A stretch of DNA of 64,000 bases from CANMUM01 sp965263365 (GTDB taxonomy: Bacteria; Pseudomonadota; Alphaproteobacteria; Rhodobacterales; Rhodobacteraceae): the NCBI GenBank assembly GCA_965263365.1, contig OZ253672.1, forward strand, positions 1,922,001 to 1,986,000, in the 5' to 3' direction. Every line of letters begins with the position of its first letter. Within the stretch, counting starts at the first letter, position 1. This document shows, piece by piece, positions 1-9,476 of this stretch. The notes beneath the pieces are model-generated. The model was not told the origin of the DNA and did no database searches. It saw only the letters and a list, made by a program, of their open reading frames with translations. The position numbers were made by a program, and so were the translations under genes.

Positions 1-802
1 TAAGTGTTGCTTTGTCGACGGCTTTATCCAGTATAAGTACAGCTGTTAAAAACTGCAAAACGGGATTCCAATAAAACAACATACCGATTGAGAAGAAACT
101 AATCGTTTTTGCGGCATTCGACAAAAGCACGAGCGCAATCCCCGTCGCGATACCCGCTAATATTAACCAAAATGAGGTCGTACCGCTTGCTAAAAATCCA
201 ATGGAATGATCGGCAAACTGAAACATCCAGAACATAGCGATTGGCAGCAGTAAGATATTTTCGATTGCCACTGAAATCACGGGCCCAGCGCTTATCCCAG
301 ATTTAACCAGGCCATATAGTGAGAACGTCGAACCCAAAAAGAGAGCAATCCATGGCAACTTTCCAACACCAATTGATAGAATAAGAACCGCGGCGGCCGC
401 AAAACCGATAGAGATTGCCTGCAAGCTATTTAGCTTTTCTCCTCGAAATAAAGCGCCAAGTGCGACGGTCATAATTGGAAACAAAAAATAGCCAATGCTC
501 GCTTCGACCGCTTCTCCTATTGCGATCGACCACACAAACACACACCAATTGCTAGAGACTAACAAAGCGGCGAGCGCGATCCGCCACAAATCATTCAAAT
601 AAAAAATATGCCGAATTAATTCGCTGAAACGGCCTTGGAAACCAAGCCAGAACATTAAGAACGCAAAACTCCATATCAATCGATGAGCCACAACATCGAT
701 GCTTGGCACATCACTTAAACGCGTAAATAAAAGCGGAAAACAGCCCCAAATCGTGGCAGCGCTAAGCATCGCTAAATAACCAAGTTGAGCGCGATTCACC
801 AT
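1..802 (-). CDS. rarD: RarD/EamA-family permease, 3' end outside the window
   Basis: The reading frame begins at ATG 802 (MVNRAQLGYLAML) and runs open to the left edge, so about 267 codons are visible and the C-terminus is missing. It encodes a very hydrophobic protein with repeated membrane segments, in the pattern of the ten-helix drug/metabolite transporter superfamily. The segments IWGCFPLLF, ASIGYFLFPI, LYGLVKSGISAGP and FFSIGMLFYWNPVLQFL match the RarD subfamily as I know it. Substrate is unknown; RarD proteins are annotated as chloramphenicol-sensitivity or general EamA permeases without firm biochemistry. The Shine-Dalgarno is weak (AAGAAAG). It is followed by a 329-base gap before ilvD. 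Confidence 0.85.
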   Translation of the reverse strand, partial: MVNRAQLGYLAMLSAATIWGCFPLLFTRLSDVPSIDVVAHRLIWSFAFLMFWLGFQGRFSELIRHIFYLNDLWRIALAALLVSSNWCVFVWSIAIGEAVEASIGYFLFPIMTVALGALFRGEKLNSLQAISIGFAAAAVLILSIGVGKLPWIALFLGSTFSLYGLVKSGISAGPVISVAIENILLLPIAMFWMFQFADHSIGFLASGTTSFWLILAGIATGIALVLLSNAAKTISFFSIGMLFYWNPVLQFLTAVLILDKAVDKATL

Positions 803-1131
803 ATGATGCAACTTTCTTGAGATAACTTTCTTACGACATTATTCATGCTCAATAAGCTTTCTACTCATTACCTGTTGATTGCAAGAAAATTAAAAAAAAC
901 CACAAAGAATAGATTCACCCGAAAATGAATAAAACTGATTAAGTCTTCAAAAAAGACACTCAAGAATGAAGCATTGAAAGGAAAGCGCACATTTGCTTTT
1001 CGCCGAAAATCGATCACGTGTATCGCAAAGCGCATATTCTTAGCTGAAAAATTGTCACGCCTTTTTGACAATTTATAATATCAAGCAAAGCAATTCAAAC
1101 GCGGCAACTCTCATCAAAATAAACCCGCAAA
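803..1131. other. Intergenic stretch between ilvD and rarD
   Basis: There is no convincing gene here. A 67-codon frame on the minus strand (868-1071) has no recognisable motif and no clear ribosome site, so I left it out. The only structure I see is an AT-rich inverted repeat near 1049-1074, listed separately as a possible terminator of ilvD. The promoter of rarD probably lies between that repeat and 802. Confidence 0.6.
1044..1074 (-). terminator. Possible ilvD terminator
   Basis: Eight-base arms AAATTGTC and GACAATTT enclose a 10-base loop, and on the minus strand the stem ends in a run of five T. It lies 58 bases beyond the ilvD stop. The stem is AT-rich, so the call is weak. Confidence 0.4.
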
Positions 1132-2967
1132 CTAATCTAGCTTTCTTACGGCTCCCATCGCAGCGCTTGTCGCAAAATGCGCATAGGCCTTCAACGCTGG
1201 CGTCACTTTGCGTTTTCGTGGTTTCGCAGGCTCCCAACCTTTCGCATCTTGTGCTGCTCGGCGTTCAACAAGAATGGTATCATCAACGGCAAGATGAATT
1301 TTGCGATTAGGAATATCGATCTCAATCAAGTCTCCCGTTTCAACCAATCCGATTAAACCACCTTCTTCAGCTTCGGGAGAAACATGACCGATCGAAAGGC
1401 CAGATGTTCCGCCGGAAAAACGCCCGTCGGTAATAAGCGCACATTCTTTTCCGAGACCCTTGGATTTCAAGTAACTTGTCGGATAGAGCATTTCTTGCAT
1501 GCCGGGTCCGCCACGTGGGCCTTCATACCTGATCACCACCACATCACCCGCTTTCACTTTACCCGTCAATATATCATTCACAGCATCGTCTTGACTCTCA
1601 ACGACATAGGCTGGGCCTGAAAACGTCCAGATGCTCTCATCAACACCAGCCGTTTTTACAATACATCCATCTTCAGCAAGGTTTCCATAGAGTACCGCTA
1701 AGCCCCCATCTTTTGAAAAGGCATGATCGGCCGAACGCAATACGCCCTTCTCACGATCAAGATCAAGTGTGTCATAACGACGGTTTTGAGAAAAAGCGAC
1801 CTGCGTAGGAACACCGCCGGGCGCGGCACGGTAAAAGTCCTTGACCACACTGTCTTCGGTGCGCATGACATCCCACTTATCAAGCGCATCGCCCATTGTT
1901 GGCGAATGTACGGTCGGACAATGCGTGTGGATCAAGCCCGCACGATCAAGCTCTCCTAAGATCGCCATAATTCCTCCTGCACGGTGGACGTCTTCCATAT
2001 GAACATCTGATTTGGCAGGCGCAACCTTCGATAAGCATGGGACCTTACGCGAAAGCCTGTCTATATCTGACATCGAAAATTGAACTTCTCCTTCATACGC
2101 AGCGGCCAGCAAATGTAGCACCGTGTTTGTCGAGCCGCCCATCGCAATATCCAACGACATTGCATTCTCAAATGCTTGGAAACTCGCAATTGATCGCGGC
2201 AACACCGTATCATCACCGCCTTCATAATAGCGCTTGCAAAGGTCAACAATTTTATGCCCCGCCTCAACAAATAAACGTTTGCGATCGGCGTGTGTTGCGA
2301 GTGTAGAGCCATTTCCTGGCAAAGAAAGCCCAAGTGCTTCGGTCAAACAATTCATTGAGTTTGCGGTAAACATCCCAGAGCACGATCCACAGGTCGGACA
2401 AGCTGAGCGCTCAATCGCAGCTAAGTCTTCATCTGAAACGTTTTCATCCGCCGCCGCGACCATTGCATCTACCAAATCGAGAGCTTGCTCGGTGCCATCT
2501 TCCCATTTCACTTTACCGGCCTCCATTGGCCCGCCCGAAACAAATATGGCAGGAATATTCAAGCGCATAGCTGCCATCAACATTCCCGGAGTGATTTTGT
2601 CGCAATTGGAAATACAAACCATCGCATCCGCACAATGCGCGTTGACCATATATTCAACCGAATCAGCAATGACTTCTCGCGATGGAAGCGAGTAAAGCAT
2701 CCCGTCATGTCCCATCGCGATCCCATCATCGACTGCGATCGTATTAAACTCTTTTGCAACACCGCCTGCTTTTTCAATTTCACGCGCAACCAATTGTCCT
2801 AAATCTTTAAGATGAACATGCCCAGGCACAAATTGCGTAAAAGAATTGACGACAGCGATAATCGGCTTCCCAAAGTCTTCTTCCTTCATGCCTGTTGCGC
2901 GCCATAATCCGCGCGCGCCGGCCATATTGCGTCCATGAGTTGTCGTTCTCGATCTGTAAGCTGGCAT
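1132..2967 (-). CDS. ilvD: Dihydroxy-acid dehydratase
   Basis: This 611-residue protein catalyses dehydration of 2,3-dihydroxy-isovalerate and -methylvalerate to the 2-keto acids, the third common step of valine, leucine and isoleucine synthesis, in the cytoplasm. Family signatures are clear: CDKITPGML with Cys122, and CPTCGSCSGMF with Cys189, Cys192 and Cys195, which include the iron-sulfur ligands of the IlvD/Edd family. The C-terminal GRFSGGTSG and IGHVSPEA motifs are also present. Length matches the longer (about 610-residue) IlvD type, and IlvD rather than Edd is indicated by overall sequence. The ATG is preceded by TGAGGG. No other branched-chain amino-acid gene is adjacent, so it appears to be monocistronic. 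Confidence 0.97.
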   Translation of the reverse strand: MPAYRSRTTTHGRNMAGARGLWRATGMKEEDFGKPIIAVVNSFTQFVPGHVHLKDLGQLVAREIEKAGGVAKEFNTIAVDDGIAMGHDGMLYSLPSREVIADSVEYMVNAHCADAMVCISNCDKITPGMLMAAMRLNIPAIFVSGGPMEAGKVKWEDGTEQALDLVDAMVAAADENVSDEDLAAIERSACPTCGSCSGMFTANSMNCLTEALGLSLPGNGSTLATHADRKRLFVEAGHKIVDLCKRYYEGGDDTVLPRSIASFQAFENAMSLDIAMGGSTNTVLHLLAAAYEGEVQFSMSDIDRLSRKVPCLSKVAPAKSDVHMEDVHRAGGIMAILGELDRAGLIHTHCPTVHSPTMGDALDKWDVMRTEDSVVKDFYRAAPGGVPTQVAFSQNRRYDTLDLDREKGVLRSADHAFSKDGGLAVLYGNLAEDGCIVKTAGVDESIWTFSGPAYVVESQDDAVNDILTGKVKAGDVVVIRYEGPRGGPGMQEMLYPTSYLKSKGLGKECALITDGRFSGGTSGLSIGHVSPEAEEGGLIGLVETGDLIEIDIPNRKIHLAVDDTILVERRAAQDAKGWEPAKPRKRKVTPALKAYAHFATSAAMGAVRKLD

Positions 2968-3183
2968 GTAATAACCCTCATTTTACTTTGGGTGTTATAC
3001 TCATTTTGGTTAAAGAGCACAATTCGAACCGCATTTAATCATAGGGTATTTTCAACATTTTGAATGAAAAATTAAATCATATTTTTCAAAAACTGAATTT
3101 AATGAGGCAATTTCAAAAACCAAGCCGTGCGCAAAGCATAGGCACTAAAAAGAGTTCATTGAAAATAAATCACGTCATGCTCC

Positions 3184-3218
3184 AGAAAAAAATAACCCGC
3201 CAAAACTGGCGGGTTATT
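3184..3218 (-). terminator. Rho-independent terminator of sodB
   Basis: A perfect 11-bp stem (AATAACCCGCC with GGCGGGTTATT) surrounds a 6-base loop at 3191-3218. Read on the minus strand it is followed by seven T. It lies about 20 bases past the sodB stop. Confidence 0.9.
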
Positions 3219-3239
3219 CATCGAAAAGGACTTTACGAG

Positions 3240-3839
3240 TTACAGGCGCCCAGCAACGTTTTCCCAATTCACCAAATTGTCTAAGAAATTTGTGAGATAT
3301 GCAGGGCGCTTATTACGATAATCAATATAATAGCTATGTTCCCAAACATCACATCCCAAGAGCGCCGTTTGACCAAAACACAATGGGTTTACGCCATTTT
3401 CGGTCTTAGTGACTTTCAACGAACCGTCCGCGTCTTTCACAAGCCAGCACCATCCTGAACCAAATTGACCCGCGCCAGCCGCTGAAAATTGTGTTTTGAA
3501 TTCATCAACAGAACCGAAGCTTTCAACAAGCGCTTTTTCAAGCTCGCTTGGCATTGCACTTTCACCAGGCGTCATCATTTCCCAGAACTGATTATGATTC
3601 CAAAGCTGGGAAATATTGTTAAAAATTCCATTTTGCGCAACGGCCGATTTATCATATGTACCCACGATGATCTCTTCGAGCGTCTTACCTTCCCATTCTG
3701 TTCCGGAAATGAGCTTATTTCCATTGTCTACATAGGCTTTGTGATGAAGATCATGGTGATACTCGAGTGTTTCCTTAGACATACCTTTTGAAGCAAGCGC
3801 ATCATGGGCATAGGGCAGATCGGGAAGTTGAAAAGTCAT
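3240..3839 (-). CDS. sodB: Superoxide dismutase, Fe type
   Basis: The 199-residue protein converts superoxide to hydrogen peroxide and oxygen in the cytoplasm. The metal ligands of the Fe/Mn family can be placed at His28, His82, Asp164 and His168, the last two in the signature DVWEHSYY. The stretch AGAGQFGSGWCWL is typical of the iron-preferring branch, so I call it SodB, although metal choice between Fe and Mn cannot be proved from sequence alone. There is no signal peptide. A good ribosome site (AGAGGAAATATC) precedes ATG 3839, and a strong terminator follows. It appears to be transcribed on its own. Confidence 0.95.
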   Translation of the reverse strand: MTFQLPDLPYAHDALASKGMSKETLEYHHDLHHKAYVDNGNKLISGTEWEGKTLEEIIVGTYDKSAVAQNGIFNNISQLWNHNQFWEMMTPGESAMPSELEKALVESFGSVDEFKTQFSAAGAGQFGSGWCWLVKDADGSLKVTKTENGVNPLCFGQTALLGCDVWEHSYYIDYRNKRPAYLTNFLDNLVNWENVAGRL

Positions 3840-3890
3840 GATATTTCCTCTTTCGTTTGTTTTATTGCTTAATTCACAATGTAATAAAAG

Positions 3891-4634
3891 TCACTGAAAA
3901 ACTCCATAGGGAAGTCCTAAAATTCCGCTCATAAAAATAGATGAAAGACCGATCCGTCGAAAAAACTGCTCCCTTTGGGGGTCAAAGAGTTTTTTTCCAA
4001 TCAAATTACCCAACATATAAGCGGGAATTAGTACGAATGCAAAACCTAGCGCCTCGAAAGCCACGACGCCCGATAATAGTGTTATCGCAATTAACGCTAA
4101 ATCAAATATCCACAAAATAATCGTAACATTTGCTCGTATTTGACTCGCTTTCAAAGCTGAATTTAGAAAAAAGAAAATAAACAAAGCCCCTGGCACACCT
4201 GTTGCGCCGCCGACTAACCCGGCAAGAGAGCCTAAAATTGCAAAGCTCAAGGGTTTTGTTTGAAATCGTGGTCGCCAGCCCACAAATATTAAAACGGCGA
4301 CAAAAATAGCCAATCCAGACGTCCCAGCACGAATCGGCTCCTCGGGCAAATATGCGAGTGCAAGAAACCCAATAGGGAGCAAAATCACCATTGGGATATT
4401 CAAGTAAAGCAACAGCGTCTTGTTCGCTTTTTTTATGGCTTCTGGCAGCATCACCATAGGCCCGGGAACACCAACAATCATGAATAAGGCGACGGCAAGT
4501 ACCGGCGAAATAAATATACTCGCAATCGGTATAAATATAAGCGCATCACCAAAGCCAGCAAAGCCGCGTACCAATCCAGATGCAAATATTGCACTTAACA
4601 GTACCAGTGCCACCAAAGGCGCCGTATCAAGCAT
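3891..4634 (-). CDS. TauE/SafE-family membrane permease
   Basis: This is a 247-residue protein, almost entirely hydrophobic segments, of the TauE/SafE (formerly DUF81) family, members of which export sulfite, sulfonates or related organic anions. The N-terminal SGLVRGFAGFGDALIFIP and the mid-protein GLVGGATGVPGALFIFFFL repeat the glycine-rich half-signatures of the family. I chose ATG 4634 because it overlaps the secDF stop by 8 bases (ATGCTTGA), which suggests translational coupling; an in-frame start 51 bases upstream would lie deep inside secDF. Substrate is unknown. Location downstream of SecDF may be accidental operon packing. Confidence 0.85.
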   Translation of the reverse strand: MLDTAPLVALVLLSAIFASGLVRGFAGFGDALIFIPIASIFISPVLAVALFMIVGVPGPMVMLPEAIKKANKTLLLYLNIPMVILLPIGFLALAYLPEEPIRAGTSGLAIFVAVLIFVGWRPRFQTKPLSFAILGSLAGLVGGATGVPGALFIFFFLNSALKASQIRANVTIILWIFDLALIAITLLSGVVAFEALGFAFVLIPAYMLGNLIGKKLFDPQREQFFRRIGLSSIFMSGILGLPYGVFQ

Positions 4635-7221
4635 CAATATCTGCGAATTTAGTCGTCGCCTTTGGCTTATCTTCTCGGTCGACACCGATAATCGTCAAAA
4701 TAGGGCTTGCGATAAATATTGAAGAATAAGTTCCCACAATAACGCCCCAAATCATTGCAAATGAAAACGCGCGTAACTCTTCGCCGCCTAAAAGGTATAA
4801 AACACCAACTGAAATCAATGTCGTTCCCGATGTCATTAAGGTACGAGGAAGCGTTTCATTAAGTCCCTTATTCACCAAATCTGACAAAGGAGCAGACTTA
4901 GAAGCCGAAATTTTTTCACGAATACGATCATAAACAATTACCGTGTCATTAAGCGAATATCCAATAATTGCGAGAATTGCAGCAACCACCGACAGGTCAA
5001 AAGTCACGCCCGTAATCACAAATAACCCCACGGTTAGCACGACATCATGCGCGAGCGCAAAAATCGCACCCATTGAAAACGCCCATTCAAATCGCAACCA
5101 AATATAAACGGCGATTGCACAAAGCGTAAGCCCGATTGCCATTAATCCTTTTTGAACGAGTTCAGCAGAAACAGCACCCCCAATCGCTTCAACACCGCGC
5201 ACTTTTCCGCCCTCAAATTCAGATGCAACCATTGATTTCAAATTTGAAATCACATCTTCACTCATGGCGGCTTCTTCACCGCTCGAAGACAGACGCACTT
5301 TTAAAAATTGAGAGCCGCTTTCAGCACCTGTCTCTGAAACCACTGAAACATCGCCGCCCACGACATTTGAGAAAAGCCCCCGCACATCTGCTACCGAAAC
5401 CGTTTCCGCGACTTCAATACGCATTTCAGTACCGCCCTTAAAATCAATTCCGTAATTTAAACCTTTAAAGCCAAATGCGAACACAGAGGCCGCCATTAGC
5501 GCTAAAGAAACGTACAGAGTGGGGCGCGCAAAACGCATAAAATTGATTTGAGTGTCCTCCTTTAATAAAGGAAGCTTATGCATTGCCAGCACCTTCGGCC
5601 GCTTGCGCTCAATATACCAAACCACAAACAAGCGTGTGACATAAACAGCTGTGAAAACCGATGTTACAATTCCAACCATTAATGTAATCGCAAATCCTTT
5701 GACCGGGCCTGCACCGAAGACGTATAAAATCGATGCGGCAATAAAGGTCGTAATGTTCGCGTCCAAAATAGATGTAAGTGCTCGCGCAAACCCTTGATCG
5801 ATTGCACGTACAACAACTGGCTTTTGACGGTACTCCTCGCGAATTCTTTCAAAAATCAAAACATTTGCATCAACAGCCATGCCGATGGTTAAAATAATTC
5901 CCGCAATTCCAGGAAGCGTCAAAGTTGAACCGATCACACTCAATGCCGCAATTATCAGGATCATATTTGCGGCCAGTGCAATATTCGCATAAATGCCGAA
6001 ACGGCGGTAAATCCACAAAATAAATAACGCCACGCCTAGAACCGAAATTACAGACGCGATTTTTCCTGCATCAATGCTATCTTCGCCCATATCTGGCCCG
6101 ACCACAGACTGCTCCAATACAACCAAATCTGCCGGCAAGGCACCCGACTTTAAAAGCGCGGCAAGTTCAACCGCAGAATCAACTGTGAAATCACCTTCAA
6201 TATAGGCAGCACCTTGCAAAATAGCCGAACGAATAGACGGGGCCGAAATAACTTCACCATCTAAAACAATTGCGAAACGTTCTCCGATATGCTGACTTGT
6301 ATAATCACCAAACTTTTTAGCACCTTCCGGGTTCAATCGGAAATTGACAATCGGCAAATTTGATTGCTGTTCAAAACCTTGGAACGCATCAATAATCATA
6401 TCACCTGATATCGCTGCCGATTTCGCCAAGCGATAATATTTTCCATCCGAACCCGGTGCGAGGATTTCATCAAAATTAACCCGCAAATTCGCATCATTCG
6501 TGACTTCCAAAACCTGATGCAATGTTAGCTTGGCGGTTTTATCCAATATCACCAACACCTCCTCAACAGACGCTGCACCTGGCACATCTATCGAAATACG
6601 ATCATCCCCAATTTGCTGGATTGTCGGTTCCTTTGTTCCCGTGGCATCAATTCGCCGTCTCACAATTTCCAAAGACTGATTCATCGTGTTTTGATCAATC
6701 GCTTGTTTCGCACCATCAGTTAGCCCAATGCGCACAGAATCACCCTCAAATTCAGTAGTGAACCCAGAAATACCAAGATCTTCAAACAACAAATTAATTT
6801 CGGATTGTGCGTTCGATATCTGCTGTGCGTTTTCTATTACGACAGAAAAACCCTCATCAAGATCTTGCTTGGTTATCGCGCCATATTGTGAGCGGTTCGC
6901 ATCACTTGCTAAACGGTCACGTATCGCAGCCCAAACTTCGTCATAACGCTCTGAATGAACTTGCTCCAACTCAACTTGGGCTAACAAATGCACGCCACCG
7001 CGCAAATCAAGCCCAAGACTAACTAAGTTGGAGGGCAGCCATGAGGGCCAAGATTTCGCATTCGCCTCATCACCCGGCTCGCCTTGATCCAAAGCAATTC
7101 GAGCATTCGCATCATTAAACGCCTCGACCCGAGGGTAAAATGAATTCGGAAATGCAAAAATGACCCCTAAAACTAAAGTAAAGAGAATTAAATAACGCTG
7201 CCAGCCTGGAAGATTGACCAT
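4627..7221 (-). CDS. secDF: Protein translocase subunit SecDF (SecD-SecF fusion)
   Basis: The 864-residue inner-membrane protein joins SecD (about residues 1-530) and SecF (about 560-850), which together use the proton gradient to help SecYEG finish export of proteins. It starts with one membrane helix, then the periplasmic P1 domain containing LGLDLRGGVH, then five helices with AVDANVLIFERIREE, the conserved SecD motif. The SecF half has LNYGIDFKGGTEMRI and SLNDTVIVYDRIREK. The start is 1 base after the yajC stop. Fusion of SecD and SecF is known in some alphaproteobacteria and in Bacillus, so it is not damage. The 3' end overlaps the TauE-type gene. Confidence 0.96.
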   Translation of the reverse strand: MVNLPGWQRYLILFTLVLGVIFAFPNSFYPRVEAFNDANARIALDQGEPGDEANAKSWPSWLPSNLVSLGLDLRGGVHLLAQVELEQVHSERYDEVWAAIRDRLASDANRSQYGAITKQDLDEGFSVVIENAQQISNAQSEINLLFEDLGISGFTTEFEGDSVRIGLTDGAKQAIDQNTMNQSLEIVRRRIDATGTKEPTIQQIGDDRISIDVPGAASVEEVLVILDKTAKLTLHQVLEVTNDANLRVNFDEILAPGSDGKYYRLAKSAAISGDMIIDAFQGFEQQSNLPIVNFRLNPEGAKKFGDYTSQHIGERFAIVLDGEVISAPSIRSAILQGAAYIEGDFTVDSAVELAALLKSGALPADLVVLEQSVVGPDMGEDSIDAGKIASVISVLGVALFILWIYRRFGIYANIALAANMILIIAALSVIGSTLTLPGIAGIILTIGMAVDANVLIFERIREEYRQKPVVVRAIDQGFARALTSILDANITTFIAASILYVFGAGPVKGFAITLMVGIVTSVFTAVYVTRLFVVWYIERKRPKVLAMHKLPLLKEDTQINFMRFARPTLYVSLALMAASVFAFGFKGLNYGIDFKGGTEMRIEVAETVSVADVRGLFSNVVGGDVSVVSETGAESGSQFLKVRLSSSGEEAAMSEDVISNLKSMVASEFEGGKVRGVEAIGGAVSAELVQKGLMAIGLTLCAIAVYIWLRFEWAFSMGAIFALAHDVVLTVGLFVITGVTFDLSVVAAILAIIGYSLNDTVIVYDRIREKISASKSAPLSDLVNKGLNETLPRTLMTSGTTLISVGVLYLLGGEELRAFSFAMIWGVIVGTYSSIFIASPILTIIGVDREDKPKATTKFADIDA

Positions 7222-7222
7222 T

Positions 7223-7489
7223 TTATTTCGCTGTCACCGATTGAATTGTGGACTTCACAACACGAATATTCACACCCTTTGAGATCTCAACTGTCGCAAC
7301 ATGATCATCTGCGGCTGCAACTTTTCCATAAATTCCACCTTGCGTGATGACTTCATCACCTTTTTTCAGGGCTTCAACCATGTCACGGTGTTGTTTCGCG
7401 CGTTTTTGTTGTGGTCGGATTAATAAAAAATACCAGATCACAATCATCAATATCATAGGGATAAAGAGCGAGCTTGTAGAAGAATCCAT
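7223..7489 (-). CDS. yajC: Preprotein translocase accessory subunit YajC
   Basis: YajC is a small single-pass inner-membrane partner of SecDF. The 88-residue reading starts MDSSTSSLFIPMILM, has one transmembrane helix (about residues 8-24), the signature FLLIRPQQKRAKQH and a cytoplasmic domain with GDEVITQGGIYGKV. An upstream in-frame start would add 29 residues, but ATG 7489 has a ribosome site (CAGGAAA) and matches the family length. It is the first gene of yajC-secDF-tauE, transcribed divergently from uvrC across a 132-base gap. Confidence 0.95.
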   Translation of the reverse strand: MDSSTSSLFIPMILMIVIWYFLLIRPQQKRAKQHRDMVEALKKGDEVITQGGIYGKVAAADDHVATVEISKGVNIRVVKSTIQSVTAK

Positions 7490-7621
7490 TTCTATATTTC
7501 CTGATTTAATTTTGTTTAATTGACTTGCGCGAGAAGTTATGCGTTCATCCGCCAAATGACAAGAGCGCGCATTCAATAATATGCCTTTGCATTATTCAAA
7601 TTGGATAACTATTTTTAAAAT

Positions 7622-9469
7622 ATGAGTGAAAAAGACGGAATAAAATCAGGTTGGGAAATCATCAAGGATTATGTGCGGACACTTGATCACAGTGCCGGCG
7701 TTTACCGAATGCTGTCAGCACGGGATGAAGTCTTATATGTCGGCAAGGCCAGATCGCTCAAAAAACGCGTTGCAAGCTATGCAAAGCCAAGTGGCCATAA
7801 CAAACGGATTGAAAACATGATCGCGCAAACGGCGCGCATGATGTTCATCACAACACAGACTGAAACAGAGGCCCTTCTCCTCGAGCAAAACTTAATCAAA
7901 CAGCTTAAACCGCGATACAATATTTTGCTGCGCGATGATAAGTCATTTCCTGAAATACTCATCCGACAAGATCATGAATATCCACAAATCCTCCGACACC
8001 GAGGTACTCACAAAGCGAAAGGGAAATATTTCGGGCCATTTGCATCAGGCAGCGCTGTTAATCGCACACTTCACCACCTTGAACGGGCATTTATGCTCCG
8101 CACCTGCACAGATAGTGATTTCAAAACACGCTCTCGACCATGCCTACAATATCAAATCAAAAGATGCTCTGCCCCTTGCGTCGGGTATATATCTCAAGAA
8201 GACTATAACCAATCCGTATCGGAAGCGATTGCATTTATGGAAGGTAAATCACAAGATATCCAAAAACACCTCGCCGACGAAATGAAGAAGGCTGCGCAGG
8301 ATATGGCGTACGAAAAAGCGGCGTCAATAAGAGATCGTCTTGCCGCCCTGACCTCAGTTCAACAAGGGCAAAACATTAACCCCGAAACAACTGAAGAAGC
8401 TGATATTATCGCTCTATCGGTCAAAGATGGCTTAGCATCTATACAGATATTTTTTATCCGTTCCCATCAAAATTGGGGCAATCATGCTTATTTCCCACGC
8501 TCTGATGAAAGCGACAGCCCTGCTGAAATATTGGAGGCCTTCATCGCGCAGTTTTACGCCAAACGCGTACCGCCACAACAACTACTCCTATCGGATATGC
8601 CAGCGAACACTGATCTTTTGCGAGAAGCTCTTTCGGCAAAAGCAGGCAAAAACGTCGTCATTTCCGTCCCTCAACGCGGCGAAAAACTCATGCTTGTTGG
8701 CGAAGCCTTGCGGAATGCACACGAATCTGCCGCGCGCAAACTTGCGACAACACGCTCGCTTGCGCAAATGCGACAAGGGCTTGCGGATCGCTTTTCGTTG
8801 AGCACGCCTCCTGAACGAATAGAAGTATATGACAATTCGCATATTCAAGGCGCACATGCTGTCGGGGCGATGATCGTTTCTGGGCCAGAAGGATTTATCA
8901 AATCGCATTACCGTAAATATAACATTAAATCCGAAAATATCTCAGCTGGTGATGATTTTGCAATGATGGATGAAGTGCTTTCGCGTCGTTTTAAACGTCT
9001 CAGCGAAGAAAATACGCATGTTCCGGATCTAATATTAATTGACGGCGGCTCAGAACAGCTCAAACGAGCCGAAAATCAGATGAAGACTTATGGCTTTGAT
9101 ATTCCAATAATCGGCGTGGCAAAGGGAACCGAAAGGGACGCAGGTCGCGAAGAATTTTACAAAACTGGTCAGGCCATAAGTGTCTTGCCAAAAAATGATC
9201 CGGTTCTTCACTTTATTCAACGCCTACGTGATGAAGCCCATAGATTCGCTATTGGAACCCATCGCGCCAAACGATCGGCCGCAATTAAGCGAACGGCGCT
9301 TGACGACATTCCGGGCATTGGTTCGGGCCGTAAGCGCGCGCTTTTGCATCATTTCGGCTCCGCGAAAGCGGTTAAAGACGCAAAGATCGAAGATCTGCGT
9401 AGTGTACATGGAATTTCAAATGCGATGGCGGAAACCATCTATGGATATTTTCGTCACGATCAGTCATAA
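7622..9469 (+). CDS. uvrC: Excinuclease ABC subunit C
   Basis: UvrC makes both incisions around bulky DNA lesions in nucleotide excision repair, acting with UvrA and UvrB. The 615-residue protein has an N-terminal GIY-YIG nuclease domain (GVYRML and VLYVGKA, about residues 20-100), a cysteine-bearing region with CLQYQIKRCSAPC, a UVR segment that contacts UvrB (about 200-240), the RNase H-like second nuclease domain with VYDNSHIQG and LILIDGG, and C-terminal helix-hairpin-helix motifs (DDIPGIGSGRKRALL). Length is normal. It leads uvrC-pgsA-moaD, with 7 bases between uvrC and pgsA. Confidence 0.97.
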   Translation: MSEKDGIKSGWEIIKDYVRTLDHSAGVYRMLSARDEVLYVGKARSLKKRVASYAKPSGHNKRIENMIAQTARMMFITTQTETEALLLEQNLIKQLKPRYNILLRDDKSFPEILIRQDHEYPQILRHRGTHKAKGKYFGPFASGSAVNRTLHHLERAFMLRTCTDSDFKTRSRPCLQYQIKRCSAPCVGYISQEDYNQSVSEAIAFMEGKSQDIQKHLADEMKKAAQDMAYEKAASIRDRLAALTSVQQGQNINPETTEEADIIALSVKDGLASIQIFFIRSHQNWGNHAYFPRSDESDSPAEILEAFIAQFYAKRVPPQQLLLSDMPANTDLLREALSAKAGKNVVISVPQRGEKLMLVGEALRNAHESAARKLATTRSLAQMRQGLADRFSLSTPPERIEVYDNSHIQGAHAVGAMIVSGPEGFIKSHYRKYNIKSENISAGDDFAMMDEVLSRRFKRLSEENTHVPDLILIDGGSEQLKRAENQMKTYGFDIPIIGVAKGTERDAGREEFYKTGQAISVLPKNDPVLHFIQRLRDEAHRFAIGTHRAKRSAAIKRTALDDIPGIGSGRKRALLHHFGSAKAVKDAKIEDLRSVHGISNAMAETIYGYFRHDQS

Positions 9470-9476
9470 AGCACCT

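Noticed and set aside
868..1071. 67-codon frame on the minus strand in the ilvD-rarD gap
   Set aside because: Composition is Phe/Arg/Asn rich with no motif, no clear ribosome site, and the frame overlaps the likely ilvD terminator.
3008..3030. Possible tRNA T-arm (GGTTCGAATT on the minus strand) with flanking GGTT/AACC
   Set aside because: No acceptor, anticodon or D stem can be built around it, and there is no CCA-proximal partner. The likeness is limited to ten bases.
3060..3284. 74-codon frame on the plus strand between ilvD and sodB
   Set aside because: It runs through the sodB terminator and into the sodB 3' end, with a product that has no recognisable feature.
9180..9476. Long N-terminal extension of pgsA overlapping uvrC
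   Set aside because: The extra 99 residues come from uvrC read in another frame; the ATG at 9477 gives the family N-terminus.
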